From: Arthrobacter beigongshangensis | GTDB taxonomy: Bacteria > Bacillota > Bacilli > Bacillales_A > Planococcaceae | DNA: 64,000 nt | Assembly: GCF_016820585.1 (NCBI RefSeq) | Contig: NZ_JADHDX010000009.1 | Location: 62,001 to 126,000 of the forward strand | Direction: 5' to 3' | In this document: positions 27,098-35,967 of the stretch, piece after piece | Layout: each line of letters begins with the position of its first letter | Position numbering within the stretch: position 1 is the stretch's first letter | Translations under genes and position numbers: made by a program | Notes under the pieces: model-generated | What the model saw: only the letters and a program-made list of their open reading frames with translations | Told to the model about the DNA's origin: nothing | Databases searched by the model: none

Positions 27098-28621
27098 GTG
27101 AATGTACTGAAGCAGAACCACTTTGGATACTTTGCACTTATTTTCAGCATAGCACTTACGCTATTGTGGTTTGACCAACGGAAAACGGAGGAGCTAGTTA
27201 CCGTGTCGAACGAGATAATGCAGCCTAGCAGTAAAATCCACGACCTTAACCAATTTAGCGAACTTCACGACATTTTAAAGGATCCGAGACTACAAGGAGC
27301 GACGACCGCAATCAGTGTCCGCAATGCAGCAAGTGGAGAGTTGATTTACGAGCAATTTGGCGATACGCGGGTCCATCCGGCATCTGTTATGAAATTATTG
27401 ACGGGGTCGGCGGCATTTGAAACACTTGGACAAGACCATATGTTCAAAACGGAATTGTACATGGATGGGGAAATCCGAGACGGTGTACTTCATGGCGATC
27501 TCTATTTACGGGGTCAAGGTGACCCAACGCTGACGAAAACAGATTTGATTGCGTTCGTATCTGAATTAAAAAAGAAAGGTGTGCGGGTCATCAACGGCAA
27601 TGTATATGGGGACGACACATGGTATGACGATGTTAGGCTTTCACAAGATTTGAACTGGTCGGATGAGCTGGTTCATACAGGTGCACAAGTGTCGGCACTG
27701 ACATTGTCTCCGAACAACGATTATGACGCGGGAACCGTCATTGTTGAAGTGAATCCGGCTAAAAAGTCAGGACAGGCGGGGAGGGTTAGTATGGCCCCTA
27801 CGAATCGCTACATGACAATCGTTAATCATACGAAAACGGTAGCGAAGGATGAAAAGAAACACTTGACAGTTGAACGCGCGCATGGCTCGAATACAGTTAT
27901 TGTTTCAGGAACGATTCCCGTTGGAGCGAAAAAAACACGCTCTTGGACTTCCGTTTGGGAGCCGACGAATTATACGGTCAGCCTCTTCAAGCAGACAATC
28001 GAAGAACGAGGCATCACATTTACCGCAACGCCAAAAATTGAACGCGGAACAATTCCTGAAGGGGCGACTTTATTGGCAGCGAAACAATCGATATCACTCA
28101 GTGAGCTGTTCATTCCATTCATGAAGTTGAGCAATAATGGACATGCCGAGGTGCTCGTCAAAGAGATGGGGCGAGTGGTTGGCGGCAAAGGCAGTTGGGG
28201 TAAAGGGCTTGCCGTCATGGACGCTACGCTTGCTGACATGGGGATTGATACGCCAACGCTACTACTGCGTGATGGATCAGGCATGTCGCATAAAAACCTT
28301 GTCACGGCGAATGAAGTGACCCATTTACTGTATGCAATCCAATCGAAATCGTGGTATCCTGCATTCCTGCATTCACTCCCGGTTGCCGGCAATGAGGAAC
28401 GGTTTGTCGGCGGAACATTACGCAGTCGGATGAAAGGTACCGCGGCAGAAGGGAATGTCCGAGCTAAGACAGGTTCACTAAATGGTGTGGCAGCTTTGTC
28501 GGGGTATGTCGAAACGAAGAGTGGAGAAACGCTTATTTTTTCGATAATGGTTAATAATTATTTGAGTGACAGCATAAATGAGGTTTTGGATAAAATCGCC
28601 ATTACGCTTGCGAATTATTAA
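27098..28621 (+). CDS. D-alanyl-D-alanine carboxypeptidase/endopeptidase, PBP4 type (S13)
   Basis: 507 residues with an N-terminal membrane anchor (about 8-25). Penicillin-binding motifs are SVMK (nucleophile Ser near residue 96), SNN (about 345) and KTG (about 457), spaced as in S13/DacB-type enzymes with a large insert after the first motif. It acts outside the membrane trimming or cleaving peptidoglycan peptides. GTG 27098 is preceded by AAGGA at 9 nt; GTG 27074 and ATG 27089 are alternatives. Symbol dacB/dacC not assigned because paralogues cannot be separated here. Confidence 0.9.
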   Translation: MNVLKQNHFGYFALIFSIALTLLWFDQRKTEELVTVSNEIMQPSSKIHDLNQFSELHDILKDPRLQGATTAISVRNAASGELIYEQFGDTRVHPASVMKLLTGSAAFETLGQDHMFKTELYMDGEIRDGVLHGDLYLRGQGDPTLTKTDLIAFVSELKKKGVRVINGNVYGDDTWYDDVRLSQDLNWSDELVHTGAQVSALTLSPNNDYDAGTVIVEVNPAKKSGQAGRVSMAPTNRYMTIVNHTKTVAKDEKKHLTVERAHGSNTVIVSGTIPVGAKKTRSWTSVWEPTNYTVSLFKQTIEERGITFTATPKIERGTIPEGATLLAAKQSISLSELFIPFMKLSNNGHAEVLVKEMGRVVGGKGSWGKGLAVMDATLADMGIDTPTLLLRDGSGMSHKNLVTANEVTHLLYAIQSKSWYPAFLHSLPVAGNEERFVGGTLRSRMKGTAAEGNVRAKTGSLNGVAALSGYVETKSGETLIFSIMVNNYLSDSINEVLDKIAITLANY

Positions 28622-28629
28622 GTAAACAC

Positions 28630-28677
28630 AATAGAACAGCACCACACCGCAGATTTTAGGTGTAGTGCTGTTCTATT
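28630..28677. terminator. Convergent hairpin between dac and rluF genes
   Basis: 13-bp stem (28630-28642 with 28665-28677) plus an inner ACACC/GGTGT pair. It has no strong T-run on either side, so it may act by blocking read-through on both strands. Confidence 0.6.
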
Positions 28678-29380
28678 ACCGTTTCGGCTTATAGTTCATC
28701 ATGCTAAACATTTCTGCGAGTTCCTCTTGCGTCAAATCACGCCATTGTCCATTTGGCAAATTACCCAAATGGATATTAAGTATGCGTGTGCGCCGTAAGT
28801 TTTGAACATTGTAGCCGAGTGCAGAGCACATGCGGCGAATTTGGCGGTTCAGACCTTGGGTTAAGGTGATATTGAATTTGCGTGGGCCAAGTTGTTTTAC
28901 TTTGCATGGTTTTGTTGTTGTGCCGAGTATGTTGACACCTGACTCCATTTTATCGATAAATGCTTTTGTGATGGGATGGTCGACGGTGACGATATATTCT
29001 TTTTCATGACCGTGTTCCTCGCGCAGTATTTCATTGACGATATCGCCATCGTTTGTTAGAAGAAGTAATCCATCCGAGTCTTTGTCGAGTCGTCCGATAT
29101 GGAAAATGCGGAGGGGATGGTTGATGAAGTCTACGACATTTCCTTCGATATGGCGTTCCGTTGTACTGGTGATGCCAACCGGCTTATTAAGCGCGATATA
29201 GACGAGCTGTTGTTCCGTTTTAACGGGTTTCCCGTCGGCACGGACGTCGTCACCTTCCTGGACTTTACTGCCGAGCTCTGCTAGTTGCCCATTGATCGTA
29301 ATACGTCCATCTTCAATCCATTTATCTGCACCGCGGCGGGAAACGATTCCCGCTTCGCTTAAATATTTATTAATTCTCAT
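28676..29380 (-). CDS. rluF: 23S rRNA pseudouridine(2604) synthase RluF-like
   Basis: 234 residues: S4 RNA-binding domain (about 1-60; MRINKYLSEAGIVSRRGADK) then an RsuA/RluB-type catalytic domain with GRLDKDSDGLLLLTNDG, whose Asp is the catalytic nucleophile, and LNRQIRRMCSALGY near the end. Length and the RRMC motif fit RluF better than RsuA. The start 29378-29380 (MRINKY) has ATAGGGTGA upstream; 21 extra in-frame codons are dismissed. Confidence 0.88.
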   Translation of the reverse strand: MRINKYLSEAGIVSRRGADKWIEDGRITINGQLAELGSKVQEGDDVRADGKPVKTEQQLVYIALNKPVGITSTTERHIEGNVVDFINHPLRIFHIGRLDKDSDGLLLLTNDGDIVNEILREEHGHEKEYIVTVDHPITKAFIDKMESGVNILGTTTKPCKVKQLGPRKFNITLTQGLNRQIRRMCSALGYNVQNLRRTRILNIHLGNLPNGQWRDLTQEELAEMFSMMNYKPKR

Positions 29381-29573
29381 TGCTGTCACCCTATCCAGGA
29401 AAATTCTTTTCTCTATTGTAGCGCGTTGGCGGGGAATGTTCAAAATTAGGTGTGTGGGGATGAGAATTGGGTAGTAGTAAGATCCTGTTAAGCCAATATC
29501 ATTTTGATACTAAACAAAACTTTTGAAGTGGTGGACCTAATTTCTTTCGGATACATAATTAATTCTGAAAAGG

Positions 29574-29602
29574 TTGACAACTAATCAATCGCGTACTAAG
29601 AT
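29574..29602 (+). promoter_or_regulatory. Sigma-A promoter of the trp operon
   Basis: TTGACA (29574-29579), exactly 17 bp, TAAGAT (29597-29602). Transcription should begin near 29609, giving a leader of about 400 nt before trpE. The stretch 29381-29573 shows no other feature. Confidence 0.82.
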
Positions 29603-29627
29603 AAGAATAACTTTTTTGTTCAAAGAC

Positions 29628-29657
29628 GGGCAGGAGGTACCGAGAGCGGTGCCGCCC
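29628..29657 (+). promoter_or_regulatory. 5' stem-loop of the trp leader
   Basis: GGGC (29628-29631) pairs with GCCC (29654-29657) and GGTACC (29636-29641) with GGTGCC (29648-29653). An AGGA bulge lies on the 5' side. It ends 5 nt before the triplet array, the same relative place as the 5' stem-loop that aids TRAP binding in the B. subtilis trp leader. Role inferred by analogy. Confidence 0.65.
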
Positions 29658-29662
29658 ACGGA

Positions 29663-29695
29663 TAGATGAGTCGAGATGAGAAGAGCATAGCTGAG
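29663..29695 (+). promoter_or_regulatory. Candidate TRAP-binding triplet array in the trp leader
   Basis: Seven (G/U)AG triplets begin at 29663, 29668, 29673, 29678, 29683, 29688 and 29693. All are in register with 2-nt spacers: UAG, GAG, GAG, GAG, GAG, UAG, GAG. AAG and GAG resume at 29708 and 29713. This is the recognition pattern of the tryptophan-activated RNA-binding attenuation protein. It lies just ahead of T-box stem I. The pattern is seen directly; TRAP binding is inferred, and no mtrB gene lies in this window. Confidence 0.72.
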
Positions 29696-29707
29696 AAATT
29701 GTTGAAT

Positions 29708-29962
29708 AAGAAGAGTAGCATCGGTGCGCGATTTTAAGAGAGTCAGTGGGTGGTGTGAACTGATTCGCAGTCGATGTGAATGGACTTATGAGAGTTCCCT
29801 TGAATATGTTCAAGGGAGACGTATATCCCGCGTTAGGGGATGTGCCTTAGAGTTTAAGGCACGCTAAGTGGAGGCAGTTATGCTTCAATTAGAGGTGGCA
29901 ACGCGGTTTATTCCGTCCTCTGCAATCGGACTTTTATGTCCTTTTGCAGAGGACTTTTTTTA
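29708..29962 (+). ncRNA. T-box riboswitch (tRNA-Trp) of the trp operon
   Basis: The signature AGGTGGCAACGCGG (29893-29906) is the T-box sequence that pairs with the tRNA acceptor end. Upstream, stem I contains a GTGAA...GAATGGAC-type specifier loop; the codon UGG (29781-29783, followed by AC) specifies tryptophan. The terminator stem 29915-29954 follows. Uncharged tRNA-Trp should stabilise the antiterminator and permit trpEDCFBA transcription. Confidence 0.93.
29915..29961 (+). terminator. T-box-controlled leader terminator
   Basis: GTCCTCTGCA (29915-29924) pairs with TGCAGAGGAC (29945-29954), with an inner GGAC/GTCC pair and a following T7 run. The T-box sequence overlaps its competitor stem region just upstream. 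Confidence 0.92.
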
Positions 29963-29982
29963 TTTCATAAAGAATTTAGAAA

Positions 29983-30025
29983 CAGTTAAGGAGAGATGAG
30001 TTGAGATGAGTACAGGGCAGAAGAG
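29983..30025 (+). promoter_or_regulatory. Second NAG triplet array across the trpE ribosome binding site
   Basis: Triplets start every 5 nt at 29983 (CAG), 29988 (AAG), 29993, 29998, 30003, 30008 (all GAG), 30013, 30018 (CAG) and 30023 (GAG). The array covers the Shine-Dalgarno AAGGAG, the ATG at 30006 and the first trpE codons. TRAP bound here would block ribosomes, as it does at other B. subtilis genes. Inferred from pattern. Confidence 0.65.
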
Positions 30026-31379
30026 TTTACGGACGACGATGAAGAAGTTGAATGGTGATTCGCTTACACCGATTTTGATTTTTAGAAAAATGCAGGGTAA
30101 GCGTAAGTTTTTACTGGAGAGCTCCTCGAAGCATGAAGGATCTGGGCGTTATTCGTTTCTAGGTATGGATCCGTTGAAGTGCTATAGCGGACGGGACGGC
30201 AGGATTGAAGAGCATGTCTACGCGACGGGTAAGAAATATAGCCATGAGGGCGATTTGTTTGTGCTGTTGAAACGCTTGATGCCGCAGATTACGGATGATA
30301 TCGACTTTCCGTTTACGGGTGGAGCGGTTGGCTATGTCGGTTATGGGGCAGCGCGGGAAGGTGGCCGTCGTATAGAAGAGGATTTGGGATTCCCAGATGT
30401 CAACTTTAATGTCTACGAAACAATCATTGTGTTTGACCATGTGTTGAGCGAGGTGACGCTGTTGCATACGGAAATTAATGAGGTACAAAGCGTGCCCGAT
30501 TTGGATGCGTTAGCAGAAAGTATGTTGGTGGGTCCGGAAAAGGAGGATTCTACTTTTGAAATCTCTGACTATACCAGTTCTGTAACGCAACAGCAGTTTG
30601 AAGATTTAGTTCGCGGGGCAAAAGGCTATATCGAAGACGGTGAAGTCGAGCAAGTTGTGTTGTCGAGAAGAATGGTAGCGGATTTCAAAGGAGATCCATT
30701 TTCACTGTATCGCAAGCTACGAAAGCGCAATCCATCTCCGTATATGTACTATATGGAATTCGATGATCATGTCGTGGTGGGGACATCGCCAGAAAGCCTG
30801 GTCCGTGTGTCGAATGGCAAAGTGATGACGAACCCGATTGCGGGGACACGGCGACGAGGTCAAGACAAGGCTGAAGATGTGGTACTTGAAAAAGAATTGC
30901 TGGCAGATCCAAAGGAGGTTTCGGAACACGATATGCTGGTGGAGCTGGGACGCCATGATTTGGAGAAAATATGTGTGGCAGACTCGGTTGCCGTTACGAG
31001 CTACATGGAAGTGGTGCGTTATGAGCATGTCATGCATTTAGTGTCTGAAGTAGAAGGAACCTTATCGCCAGTGCTTCATTCTTTAGATGCATTAAGTACA
31101 TGTTTACCGGCGGGCACAGTAACAGGAACGCCGAAAACACGCGCGATGGAATTGATTGATGAATTAGAGCAAATGGATAGAGGCATTTATGGGGGGGCTA
31201 TTGGTTATATCGGTTTTAATGGCAACATGGATTTTGCGTTAACGATTCGTACGATGATTGTACGGGATGGCAAAGCATATGTGCAGGCAGGTGCAGGCAT
31301 TGTTGCAGCGTCAAATCCGACGGCAGAATACATGGAGACGGTCAATAAAGCCCGTTCGTTGTTAGAAGTTGTAAATTGA
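30006..31379 (+). CDS. trpE: Anthranilate synthase component I
   Basis: 457 residues. It converts chorismate with ammonia from the glutaminase partner into anthranilate, the first step of tryptophan synthesis. The N-terminal tryptophan feedback site LLESS and GRYSFLG are present. The catalytic chorismate-binding domain shows VVGTSPE, NPIAGTRRRG, LPAGTVTGTPKTRAMELID and GGAIGYIGF. No trpG glutaminase gene follows, so the subunit is probably shared with PabA elsewhere, as in Bacillus. ATG 30006 lies 10 nt after GGAGAG, within the NAG array. Confidence 0.96.
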   Translation: MSTGQKSLRTTMKKLNGDSLTPILIFRKMQGKRKFLLESSSKHEGSGRYSFLGMDPLKCYSGRDGRIEEHVYATGKKYSHEGDLFVLLKRLMPQITDDIDFPFTGGAVGYVGYGAAREGGRRIEEDLGFPDVNFNVYETIIVFDHVLSEVTLLHTEINEVQSVPDLDALAESMLVGPEKEDSTFEISDYTSSVTQQQFEDLVRGAKGYIEDGEVEQVVLSRRMVADFKGDPFSLYRKLRKRNPSPYMYYMEFDDHVVVGTSPESLVRVSNGKVMTNPIAGTRRRGQDKAEDVVLEKELLADPKEVSEHDMLVELGRHDLEKICVADSVAVTSYMEVVRYEHVMHLVSEVEGTLSPVLHSLDALSTCLPAGTVTGTPKTRAMELIDELEQMDRGIYGGAIGYIGFNGNMDFALTIRTMIVRDGKAYVQAGAGIVAASNPTAEYMETVNKARSLLEVVN

Positions 31380-31389
31380 ACTAGTCACC

Positions 31390-31427
31390 GAGTTTAGCTG
31401 AGTAGAGGAGAGATTGAGATGAGAGAG
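31390..31427 (+). promoter_or_regulatory. Third (G/U)AG array across the trpD ribosome binding site
   Basis: Triplets at 31390 GAG, 31395 UAG, 31400, 31405 and 31410 GAG are in 5-nt register. GAG follows at 31416 (3-nt spacer) and 31421, and GAG at 31425. The set spans the trpE-trpD gap, the SD GAGGAGAG and the trpD ATG at 31419. It suggests direct translational control of trpD by TRAP. Confidence 0.62.
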
Positions 31428-32450
31428 ATTGTAAGCAAAGTTGAGTTGGGGAACCATTTGATGTATGAAGAAATGTTGGATGCTGCCAACCTAATTTTTG
31501 ATGAACAGACGGATTCAAAGGATATTGTTGACTTCCTCGTAGCGTTGTCACGTAAAGGAGAGACAGCCCATGAGGTGGCGGCTCTTGCATTTGTGATGAA
31601 ATCACACGCTGTTCAACTGTCCGTTCCTGAAGGTGTCTACATGGATAACTGTGGAACAGGTGGAGACGGTTTGAACAGCTTTAATATTAGTACAGCATCA
31701 GCCTTTGTATTAGCGGGCGCAGGTGCATTGGTTGCCAAGCACGGCAATCGAAAAATTTCCAGTGCGGCGGGCAGTTCTGATGTGCTAGAAGAACTCGGAA
31801 TTCGTTCTGATTTCAGTAAGGAAGAAACGGCTGAATTGCTTCGCCAAGAAGGTATCACTTTCCTTCATGCGCCACAAGTTCATCCGAAAATGAAACGAAT
31901 TGGCGCCATTCGACAACAAATTGGTAAGCCAACTATTTTCAATTTGGTCGGTCCTTTGACCAATCCGATTCCGTTGAAAACACAATTTACAGGCATTAAT
32001 CGTCCAGATTTCACGATGGATTATGCAACGGTTTTACGAATGCTTGGTAGGGAACGCGCGATTGTCGTATCGGGTGCAGGTGGTATGGATGAGGCGTCGC
32101 TCGCAGGACAAAATATTTTCGTGCTACTGGATAAGGGAGATCTGATTCCGTTTTCATTAACTGCAGAGGATGTTGGATTGACATCCGCTCCTGCGTCAGC
32201 TATTCGTGGGGGAGATGCTAAAGAAAATGCAGCCATTATCCGTACTGTTTTTCAAGGGCAACGCGGTCCACATTTCGATACGATTGTCTTCAATGCCGGC
32301 ATCGGTTTGTTTGCGAATGGGCAAGTAGGAACGATACAAGAAGGCGTTAAACTGGCGACGGATAGCATTATATCGGGCAGGGCGCTAGAAAAATTACAAG
32401 CAGTCGTAGCATTTAGCGAAAAAATTGGGGAAAGGACGATGGCGAAATGA
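31419..32450 (+). CDS. trpD: Anthranilate phosphoribosyltransferase
   Basis: 343 residues. It transfers the phosphoribosyl group of PRPP to anthranilate. Visible PRPP/Mg motifs are DNCGTGGDG, NISTASAFV, KHGNRKISS and the DE pair in the GGMDEASL segment. The length is typical. ATG 31419 has GAGGAGAG upstream. It ends in an ATGA overlap with trpC. Confidence 0.96.
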   Translation: MREIVSKVELGNHLMYEEMLDAANLIFDEQTDSKDIVDFLVALSRKGETAHEVAALAFVMKSHAVQLSVPEGVYMDNCGTGGDGLNSFNISTASAFVLAGAGALVAKHGNRKISSAAGSSDVLEELGIRSDFSKEETAELLRQEGITFLHAPQVHPKMKRIGAIRQQIGKPTIFNLVGPLTNPIPLKTQFTGINRPDFTMDYATVLRMLGRERAIVVSGAGGMDEASLAGQNIFVLLDKGDLIPFSLTAEDVGLTSAPASAIRGGDAKENAAIIRTVFQGQRGPHFDTIVFNAGIGLFANGQVGTIQEGVKLATDSIISGRALEKLQAVVAFSEKIGERTMAK

Positions 32451-33235
32451 CTATTTTAGATAAAATTCTACAACAAAAGCAGCATGAAGTGCAGCAGTTG
32501 CTGACACAACAAACTATCCAACAAGTAAGCCGTCCATCACGTCCATCTTTATTCGACAAGTTATATCACTCAAAGCATTTGCAGGTCATTGCGGAAATGA
32601 AGCGTGCCTCTCCTTCGAAAGGGTTAATTGCTGAGGGTGCTGATCCTGTGGCACAAGCAATTATTTACGAAAAATCCGATGCAGCATGTATTTCAGTTCT
32701 AACAGATGCTCACTTCTTCCAGGGTTCATTTGAAGACTTGGCGGCCGTTGCGGATGCTGTTTCAATTCCGCTGCTTTGTAAGGACTTCATGATCCACACT
32801 GTACAGATTGATCAGGCGAAAAATGCGGGTGCCTCAGTAATTTTGCTTATTGTTGCGGCACTTACTGACGAAAAATTGTCCGAACTATATTCCTATGCTG
32901 TGGCAGCTGATCTCGAAGTGCTCGTAGAAGTGCATGACGAGATGGAATTGAAACGTGCGCTTGCACTAGATGCCAAGCTAATTGGTGTCAATAATCGTGA
33001 TTTGCGTACATTTGAGGTGGATTTGCAGCGGACAGAAGAAATTGCAGCGCTGTTTCCATTCCATGAAAAGCGTGTCCTCATTAGTGAAAGCGGTATTTGG
33101 CAGGCAGAAGACGCATTACGCGTCTCGAAAGCTGGTGCCAACGCAGTGCTTGTTGGTGAATCATTGATGCGTAGTGACTCGGTCGCGGAGGCTATTCAGT
33201 CCTTACAAGTGGCTACGCAAGGGGTGGTTCGATGA
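32447..33235 (+). CDS. trpC: Indole-3-glycerol-phosphate synthase
   Basis: 262-residue TIM barrel that decarboxylates and cyclises CdRP. Conserved catalytic features include EMKRASPSKG (Glu and Lys near residues 50-55), LCKDFMIH (Lys), VEVHDE, GVNNRDLRTF and SESGI. The ATG overlaps the trpD stop by 4 nt and the gene overlaps trpF by 4 nt, so translation is coupled through the operon. Confidence 0.96.
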   Translation: MTILDKILQQKQHEVQQLLTQQTIQQVSRPSRPSLFDKLYHSKHLQVIAEMKRASPSKGLIAEGADPVAQAIIYEKSDAACISVLTDAHFFQGSFEDLAAVADAVSIPLLCKDFMIHTVQIDQAKNAGASVILLIVAALTDEKLSELYSYAVAADLEVLVEVHDEMELKRALALDAKLIGVNNRDLRTFEVDLQRTEEIAALFPFHEKRVLISESGIWQAEDALRVSKAGANAVLVGESLMRSDSVAEAIQSLQVATQGVVR

Positions 33236-33849
33236 CGAAAGTAAAAATTTGCGGATTGATGGAGCAGGAGCATGTCAAAGTAGCTGTTGATGCAGGAACA
33301 GATGCGATTGGTTTCGTATTCGCTCCGAGTCGTCGACGCGTGACGATTGAGGAAGCGCAAAAGTTGGCGCATGATATCCCACCTGGGGTTCTAAAAATTG
33401 GCGTATTCGTCAATGCATCGGTTGAAGAAATCAAGGAAACGCATCGTCAAGTACCGCTCGATATTATCCAATTTCATGGAGATGAAAGCGCAGAATTCAT
33501 CAAAAAAATCGGACTTCCTTCTATTAAAGTACTATCAGTTCACAGTGATGAAGATGTGAGGCGGGCGACACAATATGAAGCGGATTATTTTTTGTTTGAT
33601 ACACCTGGAACGGATTATAAGGGTGGCAGCGGCATGACCTTCGATTGGGCGCTCATGAACAATGTCGGCATACAGGCAGATCGGGTTATTCTAGCAGGCG
33701 GATTGAATGTGGAAAATGTAGGAGAAGCAATTCGAAAAGTACAGCCGTATATGGTGGACGTGTCGAGTGGCGTCGAAATTATGAAGCGAAAAGATAGCAA
33801 CTTGATTCGTGCATTTATTCAAGCGGTTAGGGATGAGGGGCGATTGTGA
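33232..33849 (+). CDS. trpF: Phosphoribosylanthranilate isomerase
   Basis: 205-residue TIM barrel carrying out the Amadori rearrangement of PRA to CdRP. The catalytic Cys (KICGLM) and Asp ([14 protein letters not shown]) and the phosphate-binding ILAGGL and VSSGVE loops are present. ATGA overlap with trpC; 1-nt stop/start overlap (TGATG) with trpB. Confidence 0.95.
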   Translation: MTKVKICGLMEQEHVKVAVDAGTDAIGFVFAPSRRRVTIEEAQKLAHDIPPGVLKIGVFVNASVEEIKETHRQVPLDIIQFHGDESAEFIKKIGLPSIKVLSVHSDEDVRRATQYEADYFLFDTPGTDYKGGSGMTFDWALMNNVGIQADRVILAGGLNVENVGEAIRKVQPYMVDVSSGVEIMKRKDSNLIRAFIQAVRDEGRL

Positions 33850-35042
33850 TGGTAAAGGAATTGAAGGCAGGACGGTACGGCAAATTTGGTGGGCAGTTTG
33901 TGCCGGAAACATTAATGACGGCGTTGCTGGAATTGGAGCAGGCGTATGACGAGGCAATCGCAGATCCAGCTTTCATGGATGAAGTGAATCATTATTTAAC
34001 GGATTTTGTAGGACGGGAGACACCACTATATTTCGCGGAGAGACTGACGAAGCAGGCAGGTGGCGCCAAGATTTACTTGAAACGGGAAGACTTGAATCAT
34101 ACAGGTGCCCATAAAATTAATAATACCATCGGGCAGGCGTTGCTTGCCGTACGTATGGGCAAAAAGAAGATTGTGGCGGAAACGGGAGCTGGACAGCACG
34201 GAGTAGCGACAGCGACGGTTTGTGCATTGTTTGACCTCGAGTGTGTCATTTTCATGGGGGCAGAGGATATTCGCAGGCAGGAATTGAACGTTTTCCGAAT
34301 GGAATTGCTCGGCGCGAAGGTCGTTTCGGTTGATAAAGGCAGCGGAACACTTAAGGATGCGGTCAATGACGCATTGCGTTACTGGGTGGCGAATGTGGAG
34401 GATACGCATTATATTTTGGGTTCAGCTTTAGGGCCACATCCTTTCCCGAAAATTGTCCGTGATTTCCAGCGTGTGATTGGTGTGGAAACGAGAAGACAAA
34501 TTATAGAGAAAGCAGGTCGTCTGCCAGATGCAGTTGTAGCGTGTATTGGCGGGGGGAGCAATGCGATTGGTATGTTCCATCCATTTTTGGACGATGAAAA
34601 AGTAGCGTTGTATGGAGTGGAAGCGGCAGGCAGTGGACTGGAAACAGGGCTTCATGCGGCAGCGATTGCGGATGGCAAAGAAGGGGTTTTGCATGGAGCG
34701 TATATGTATATTCTGCAGGATGAGGATGGATTTATACAGGAAGCGCATTCGATTTCCGCGGGGCTCGATTATCCAGCTGTGGGTCCTGAGCATTGTCATT
34801 TGCATGATATTGGACGCGTGAAGTATACCGCGGTCACGGATGCAGGTGCATTGGAAGGCTTACAGCTGCTGTCAAAGTTGGAGGGAATTATTCCTGCCTT
34901 GGAAAGTGCACATGCTGTGCAATATGCGGTTGAGCTAGCAGGACAAATGAGTGAGGAAGAAATACTCGTCATTTGTCTATCGGGACGTGGTGACAAAGAC
35001 GTTCAAACAGTGCGCGATGCTTTGGGAGGTGGAGCGAAATGA
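33849..35042 (+). CDS. trpB: Tryptophan synthase beta chain
   Basis: 397 residues; a PLP enzyme joining indole and serine. The PLP Lys lies in [10 protein letters not shown]-type sequence (here [10 protein letters not shown]), the phosphate cup is GGGSNAIG, the COMM-domain and Glu in [10 protein letters not shown] are intact, and CLSGRGDKD is near the end. I choose ATG 33849; GTG 33846 is immediately upstream and could also serve with GAGGGG. Pairs with TrpA encoded next. Confidence 0.96.
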   Translation: MVKELKAGRYGKFGGQFVPETLMTALLELEQAYDEAIADPAFMDEVNHYLTDFVGRETPLYFAERLTKQAGGAKIYLKREDLNHTGAHKINNTIGQALLAVRMGKKKIVAETGAGQHGVATATVCALFDLECVIFMGAEDIRRQELNVFRMELLGAKVVSVDKGSGTLKDAVNDALRYWVANVEDTHYILGSALGPHPFPKIVRDFQRVIGVETRRQIIEKAGRLPDAVVACIGGGSNAIGMFHPFLDDEKVALYGVEAAGSGLETGLHAAAIADGKEGVLHGAYMYILQDEDGFIQEAHSISAGLDYPAVGPEHCHLHDIGRVKYTAVTDAGALEGLQLLSKLEGIIPALESAHAVQYAVELAGQMSEEEILVICLSGRGDKDVQTVRDALGGGAK

Positions 35043-35827
35043 CGAAAACGATTCTATCGGATGCCATCAATGCTTGTGTCGAGCGTGGAAATAAAGCGTT
35101 TGTTCCGTATATTATGGCGGGAGACGGTGGACTTACGGCTTTGAAGGAGCAGATTTTATTCCTCCAGGAAGCAGGCGTGACGGCGATTGAGCTTGGTATT
35201 CCGTTTTCTGATCCAGTGGCGGATGGGCCAGTCATTCAAGAGGCGGGAGAACGGGCACTCAGCTCTGGAGTAACGCTCCGCAAGGTGTTGAAAGAACTTA
35301 CTTTGTTTATCGATGAAGTGACAGTTCCGTTAGTCATCATGAGCTATTTGAATCCAATTTTAAGCTATGGAATTCCTGAATTCGTCAAGGATTGTAGCAA
35401 CAGCGGTGTTCGTGGACTTATCATTCCGGATTTACCACTCGAGGAAAGTGATTTGCTACAGGATGCACTGGAAAACTCCGACATTGCGCTTATTCAACTT
35501 GTATCGTTGACGAGTCCACCGGAGAGGATACAGAAAATTACAGCCGTGGGCGAAGGTTTTATTTATGCAGTGACGGTCAATGGCATTACGGGTGTTAGAG
35601 ACGGCTTCAGTGATGATCTTCAAGCTCATTTAGAAAAATTAAAAGCAGTAAGTCCGGTCCCGGTGCTGGCTGGGTTTGGTATTTCGACACCTGAACAGGT
35701 TCAGTCGATTGGTGCTTTTGCCGACGGCGTTATTGTAGGAAGTGCCATTGTAGATGCTTTTCACCGTGGTGATTTACCAACTGTAGCAGCTTTGGTGAAG
35801 GCGGCAGAAAAAGAAATTTATAGTTGA
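35039..35827 (+). CDS. trpA: Tryptophan synthase alpha chain
   Basis: 262-residue TIM barrel releasing indole from indole-3-glycerol phosphate. The catalytic Glu is in [11 protein letters not shown] and the Asp in [10 protein letters not shown]. Phosphate-binding GFGIST and VGSAIV loops are present. ATGA overlap with trpB; last gene of the operon, followed by a terminator. Confidence 0.96.
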   Translation: MTKTILSDAINACVERGNKAFVPYIMAGDGGLTALKEQILFLQEAGVTAIELGIPFSDPVADGPVIQEAGERALSSGVTLRKVLKELTLFIDEVTVPLVIMSYLNPILSYGIPEFVKDCSNSGVRGLIIPDLPLEESDLLQDALENSDIALIQLVSLTSPPERIQKITAVGEGFIYAVTVNGITGVRDGFSDDLQAHLEKLKAVSPVPVLAGFGISTPEQVQSIGAFADGVIVGSAIVDAFHRGDLPTVAALVKAAEKEIYS

Positions 35828-35832
35828 TAGTG

Positions 35833-35863
35833 CGCCTCTCCGTATATGGAGAGGCGTTTCTTA
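35833..35863 (+). terminator. trp operon terminator
   Basis: 9-bp stem CGCCTCTCC/GGAGAGGCG (35833-35841, 35848-35856), 6-nt loop, then TTTCTTATT. Confidence 0.88.
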
Positions 35864-35916
35864 TTGGGAATAATTTGAGCGTAGCTGTGTTTTCGTTCGA
35901 TGTAGCCCAGTTTGTC

Positions 35917-35966
35917 AAAAAGGTAGTCGAGTTCACTCCCTGTGTAACTCACAGTTCCCACTCGAC
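35917..35966 (-). terminator. Terminator of the AAC(3)-family gene
   Basis: GTCGAGT (35926-35932) pairs with ACTCGAC (35960-35966), with an inner CTGTG/CACAG pair. On the minus strand a T5 run follows (35917-35921). Confidence 0.78.
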
Positions 35967-35967
35967 T

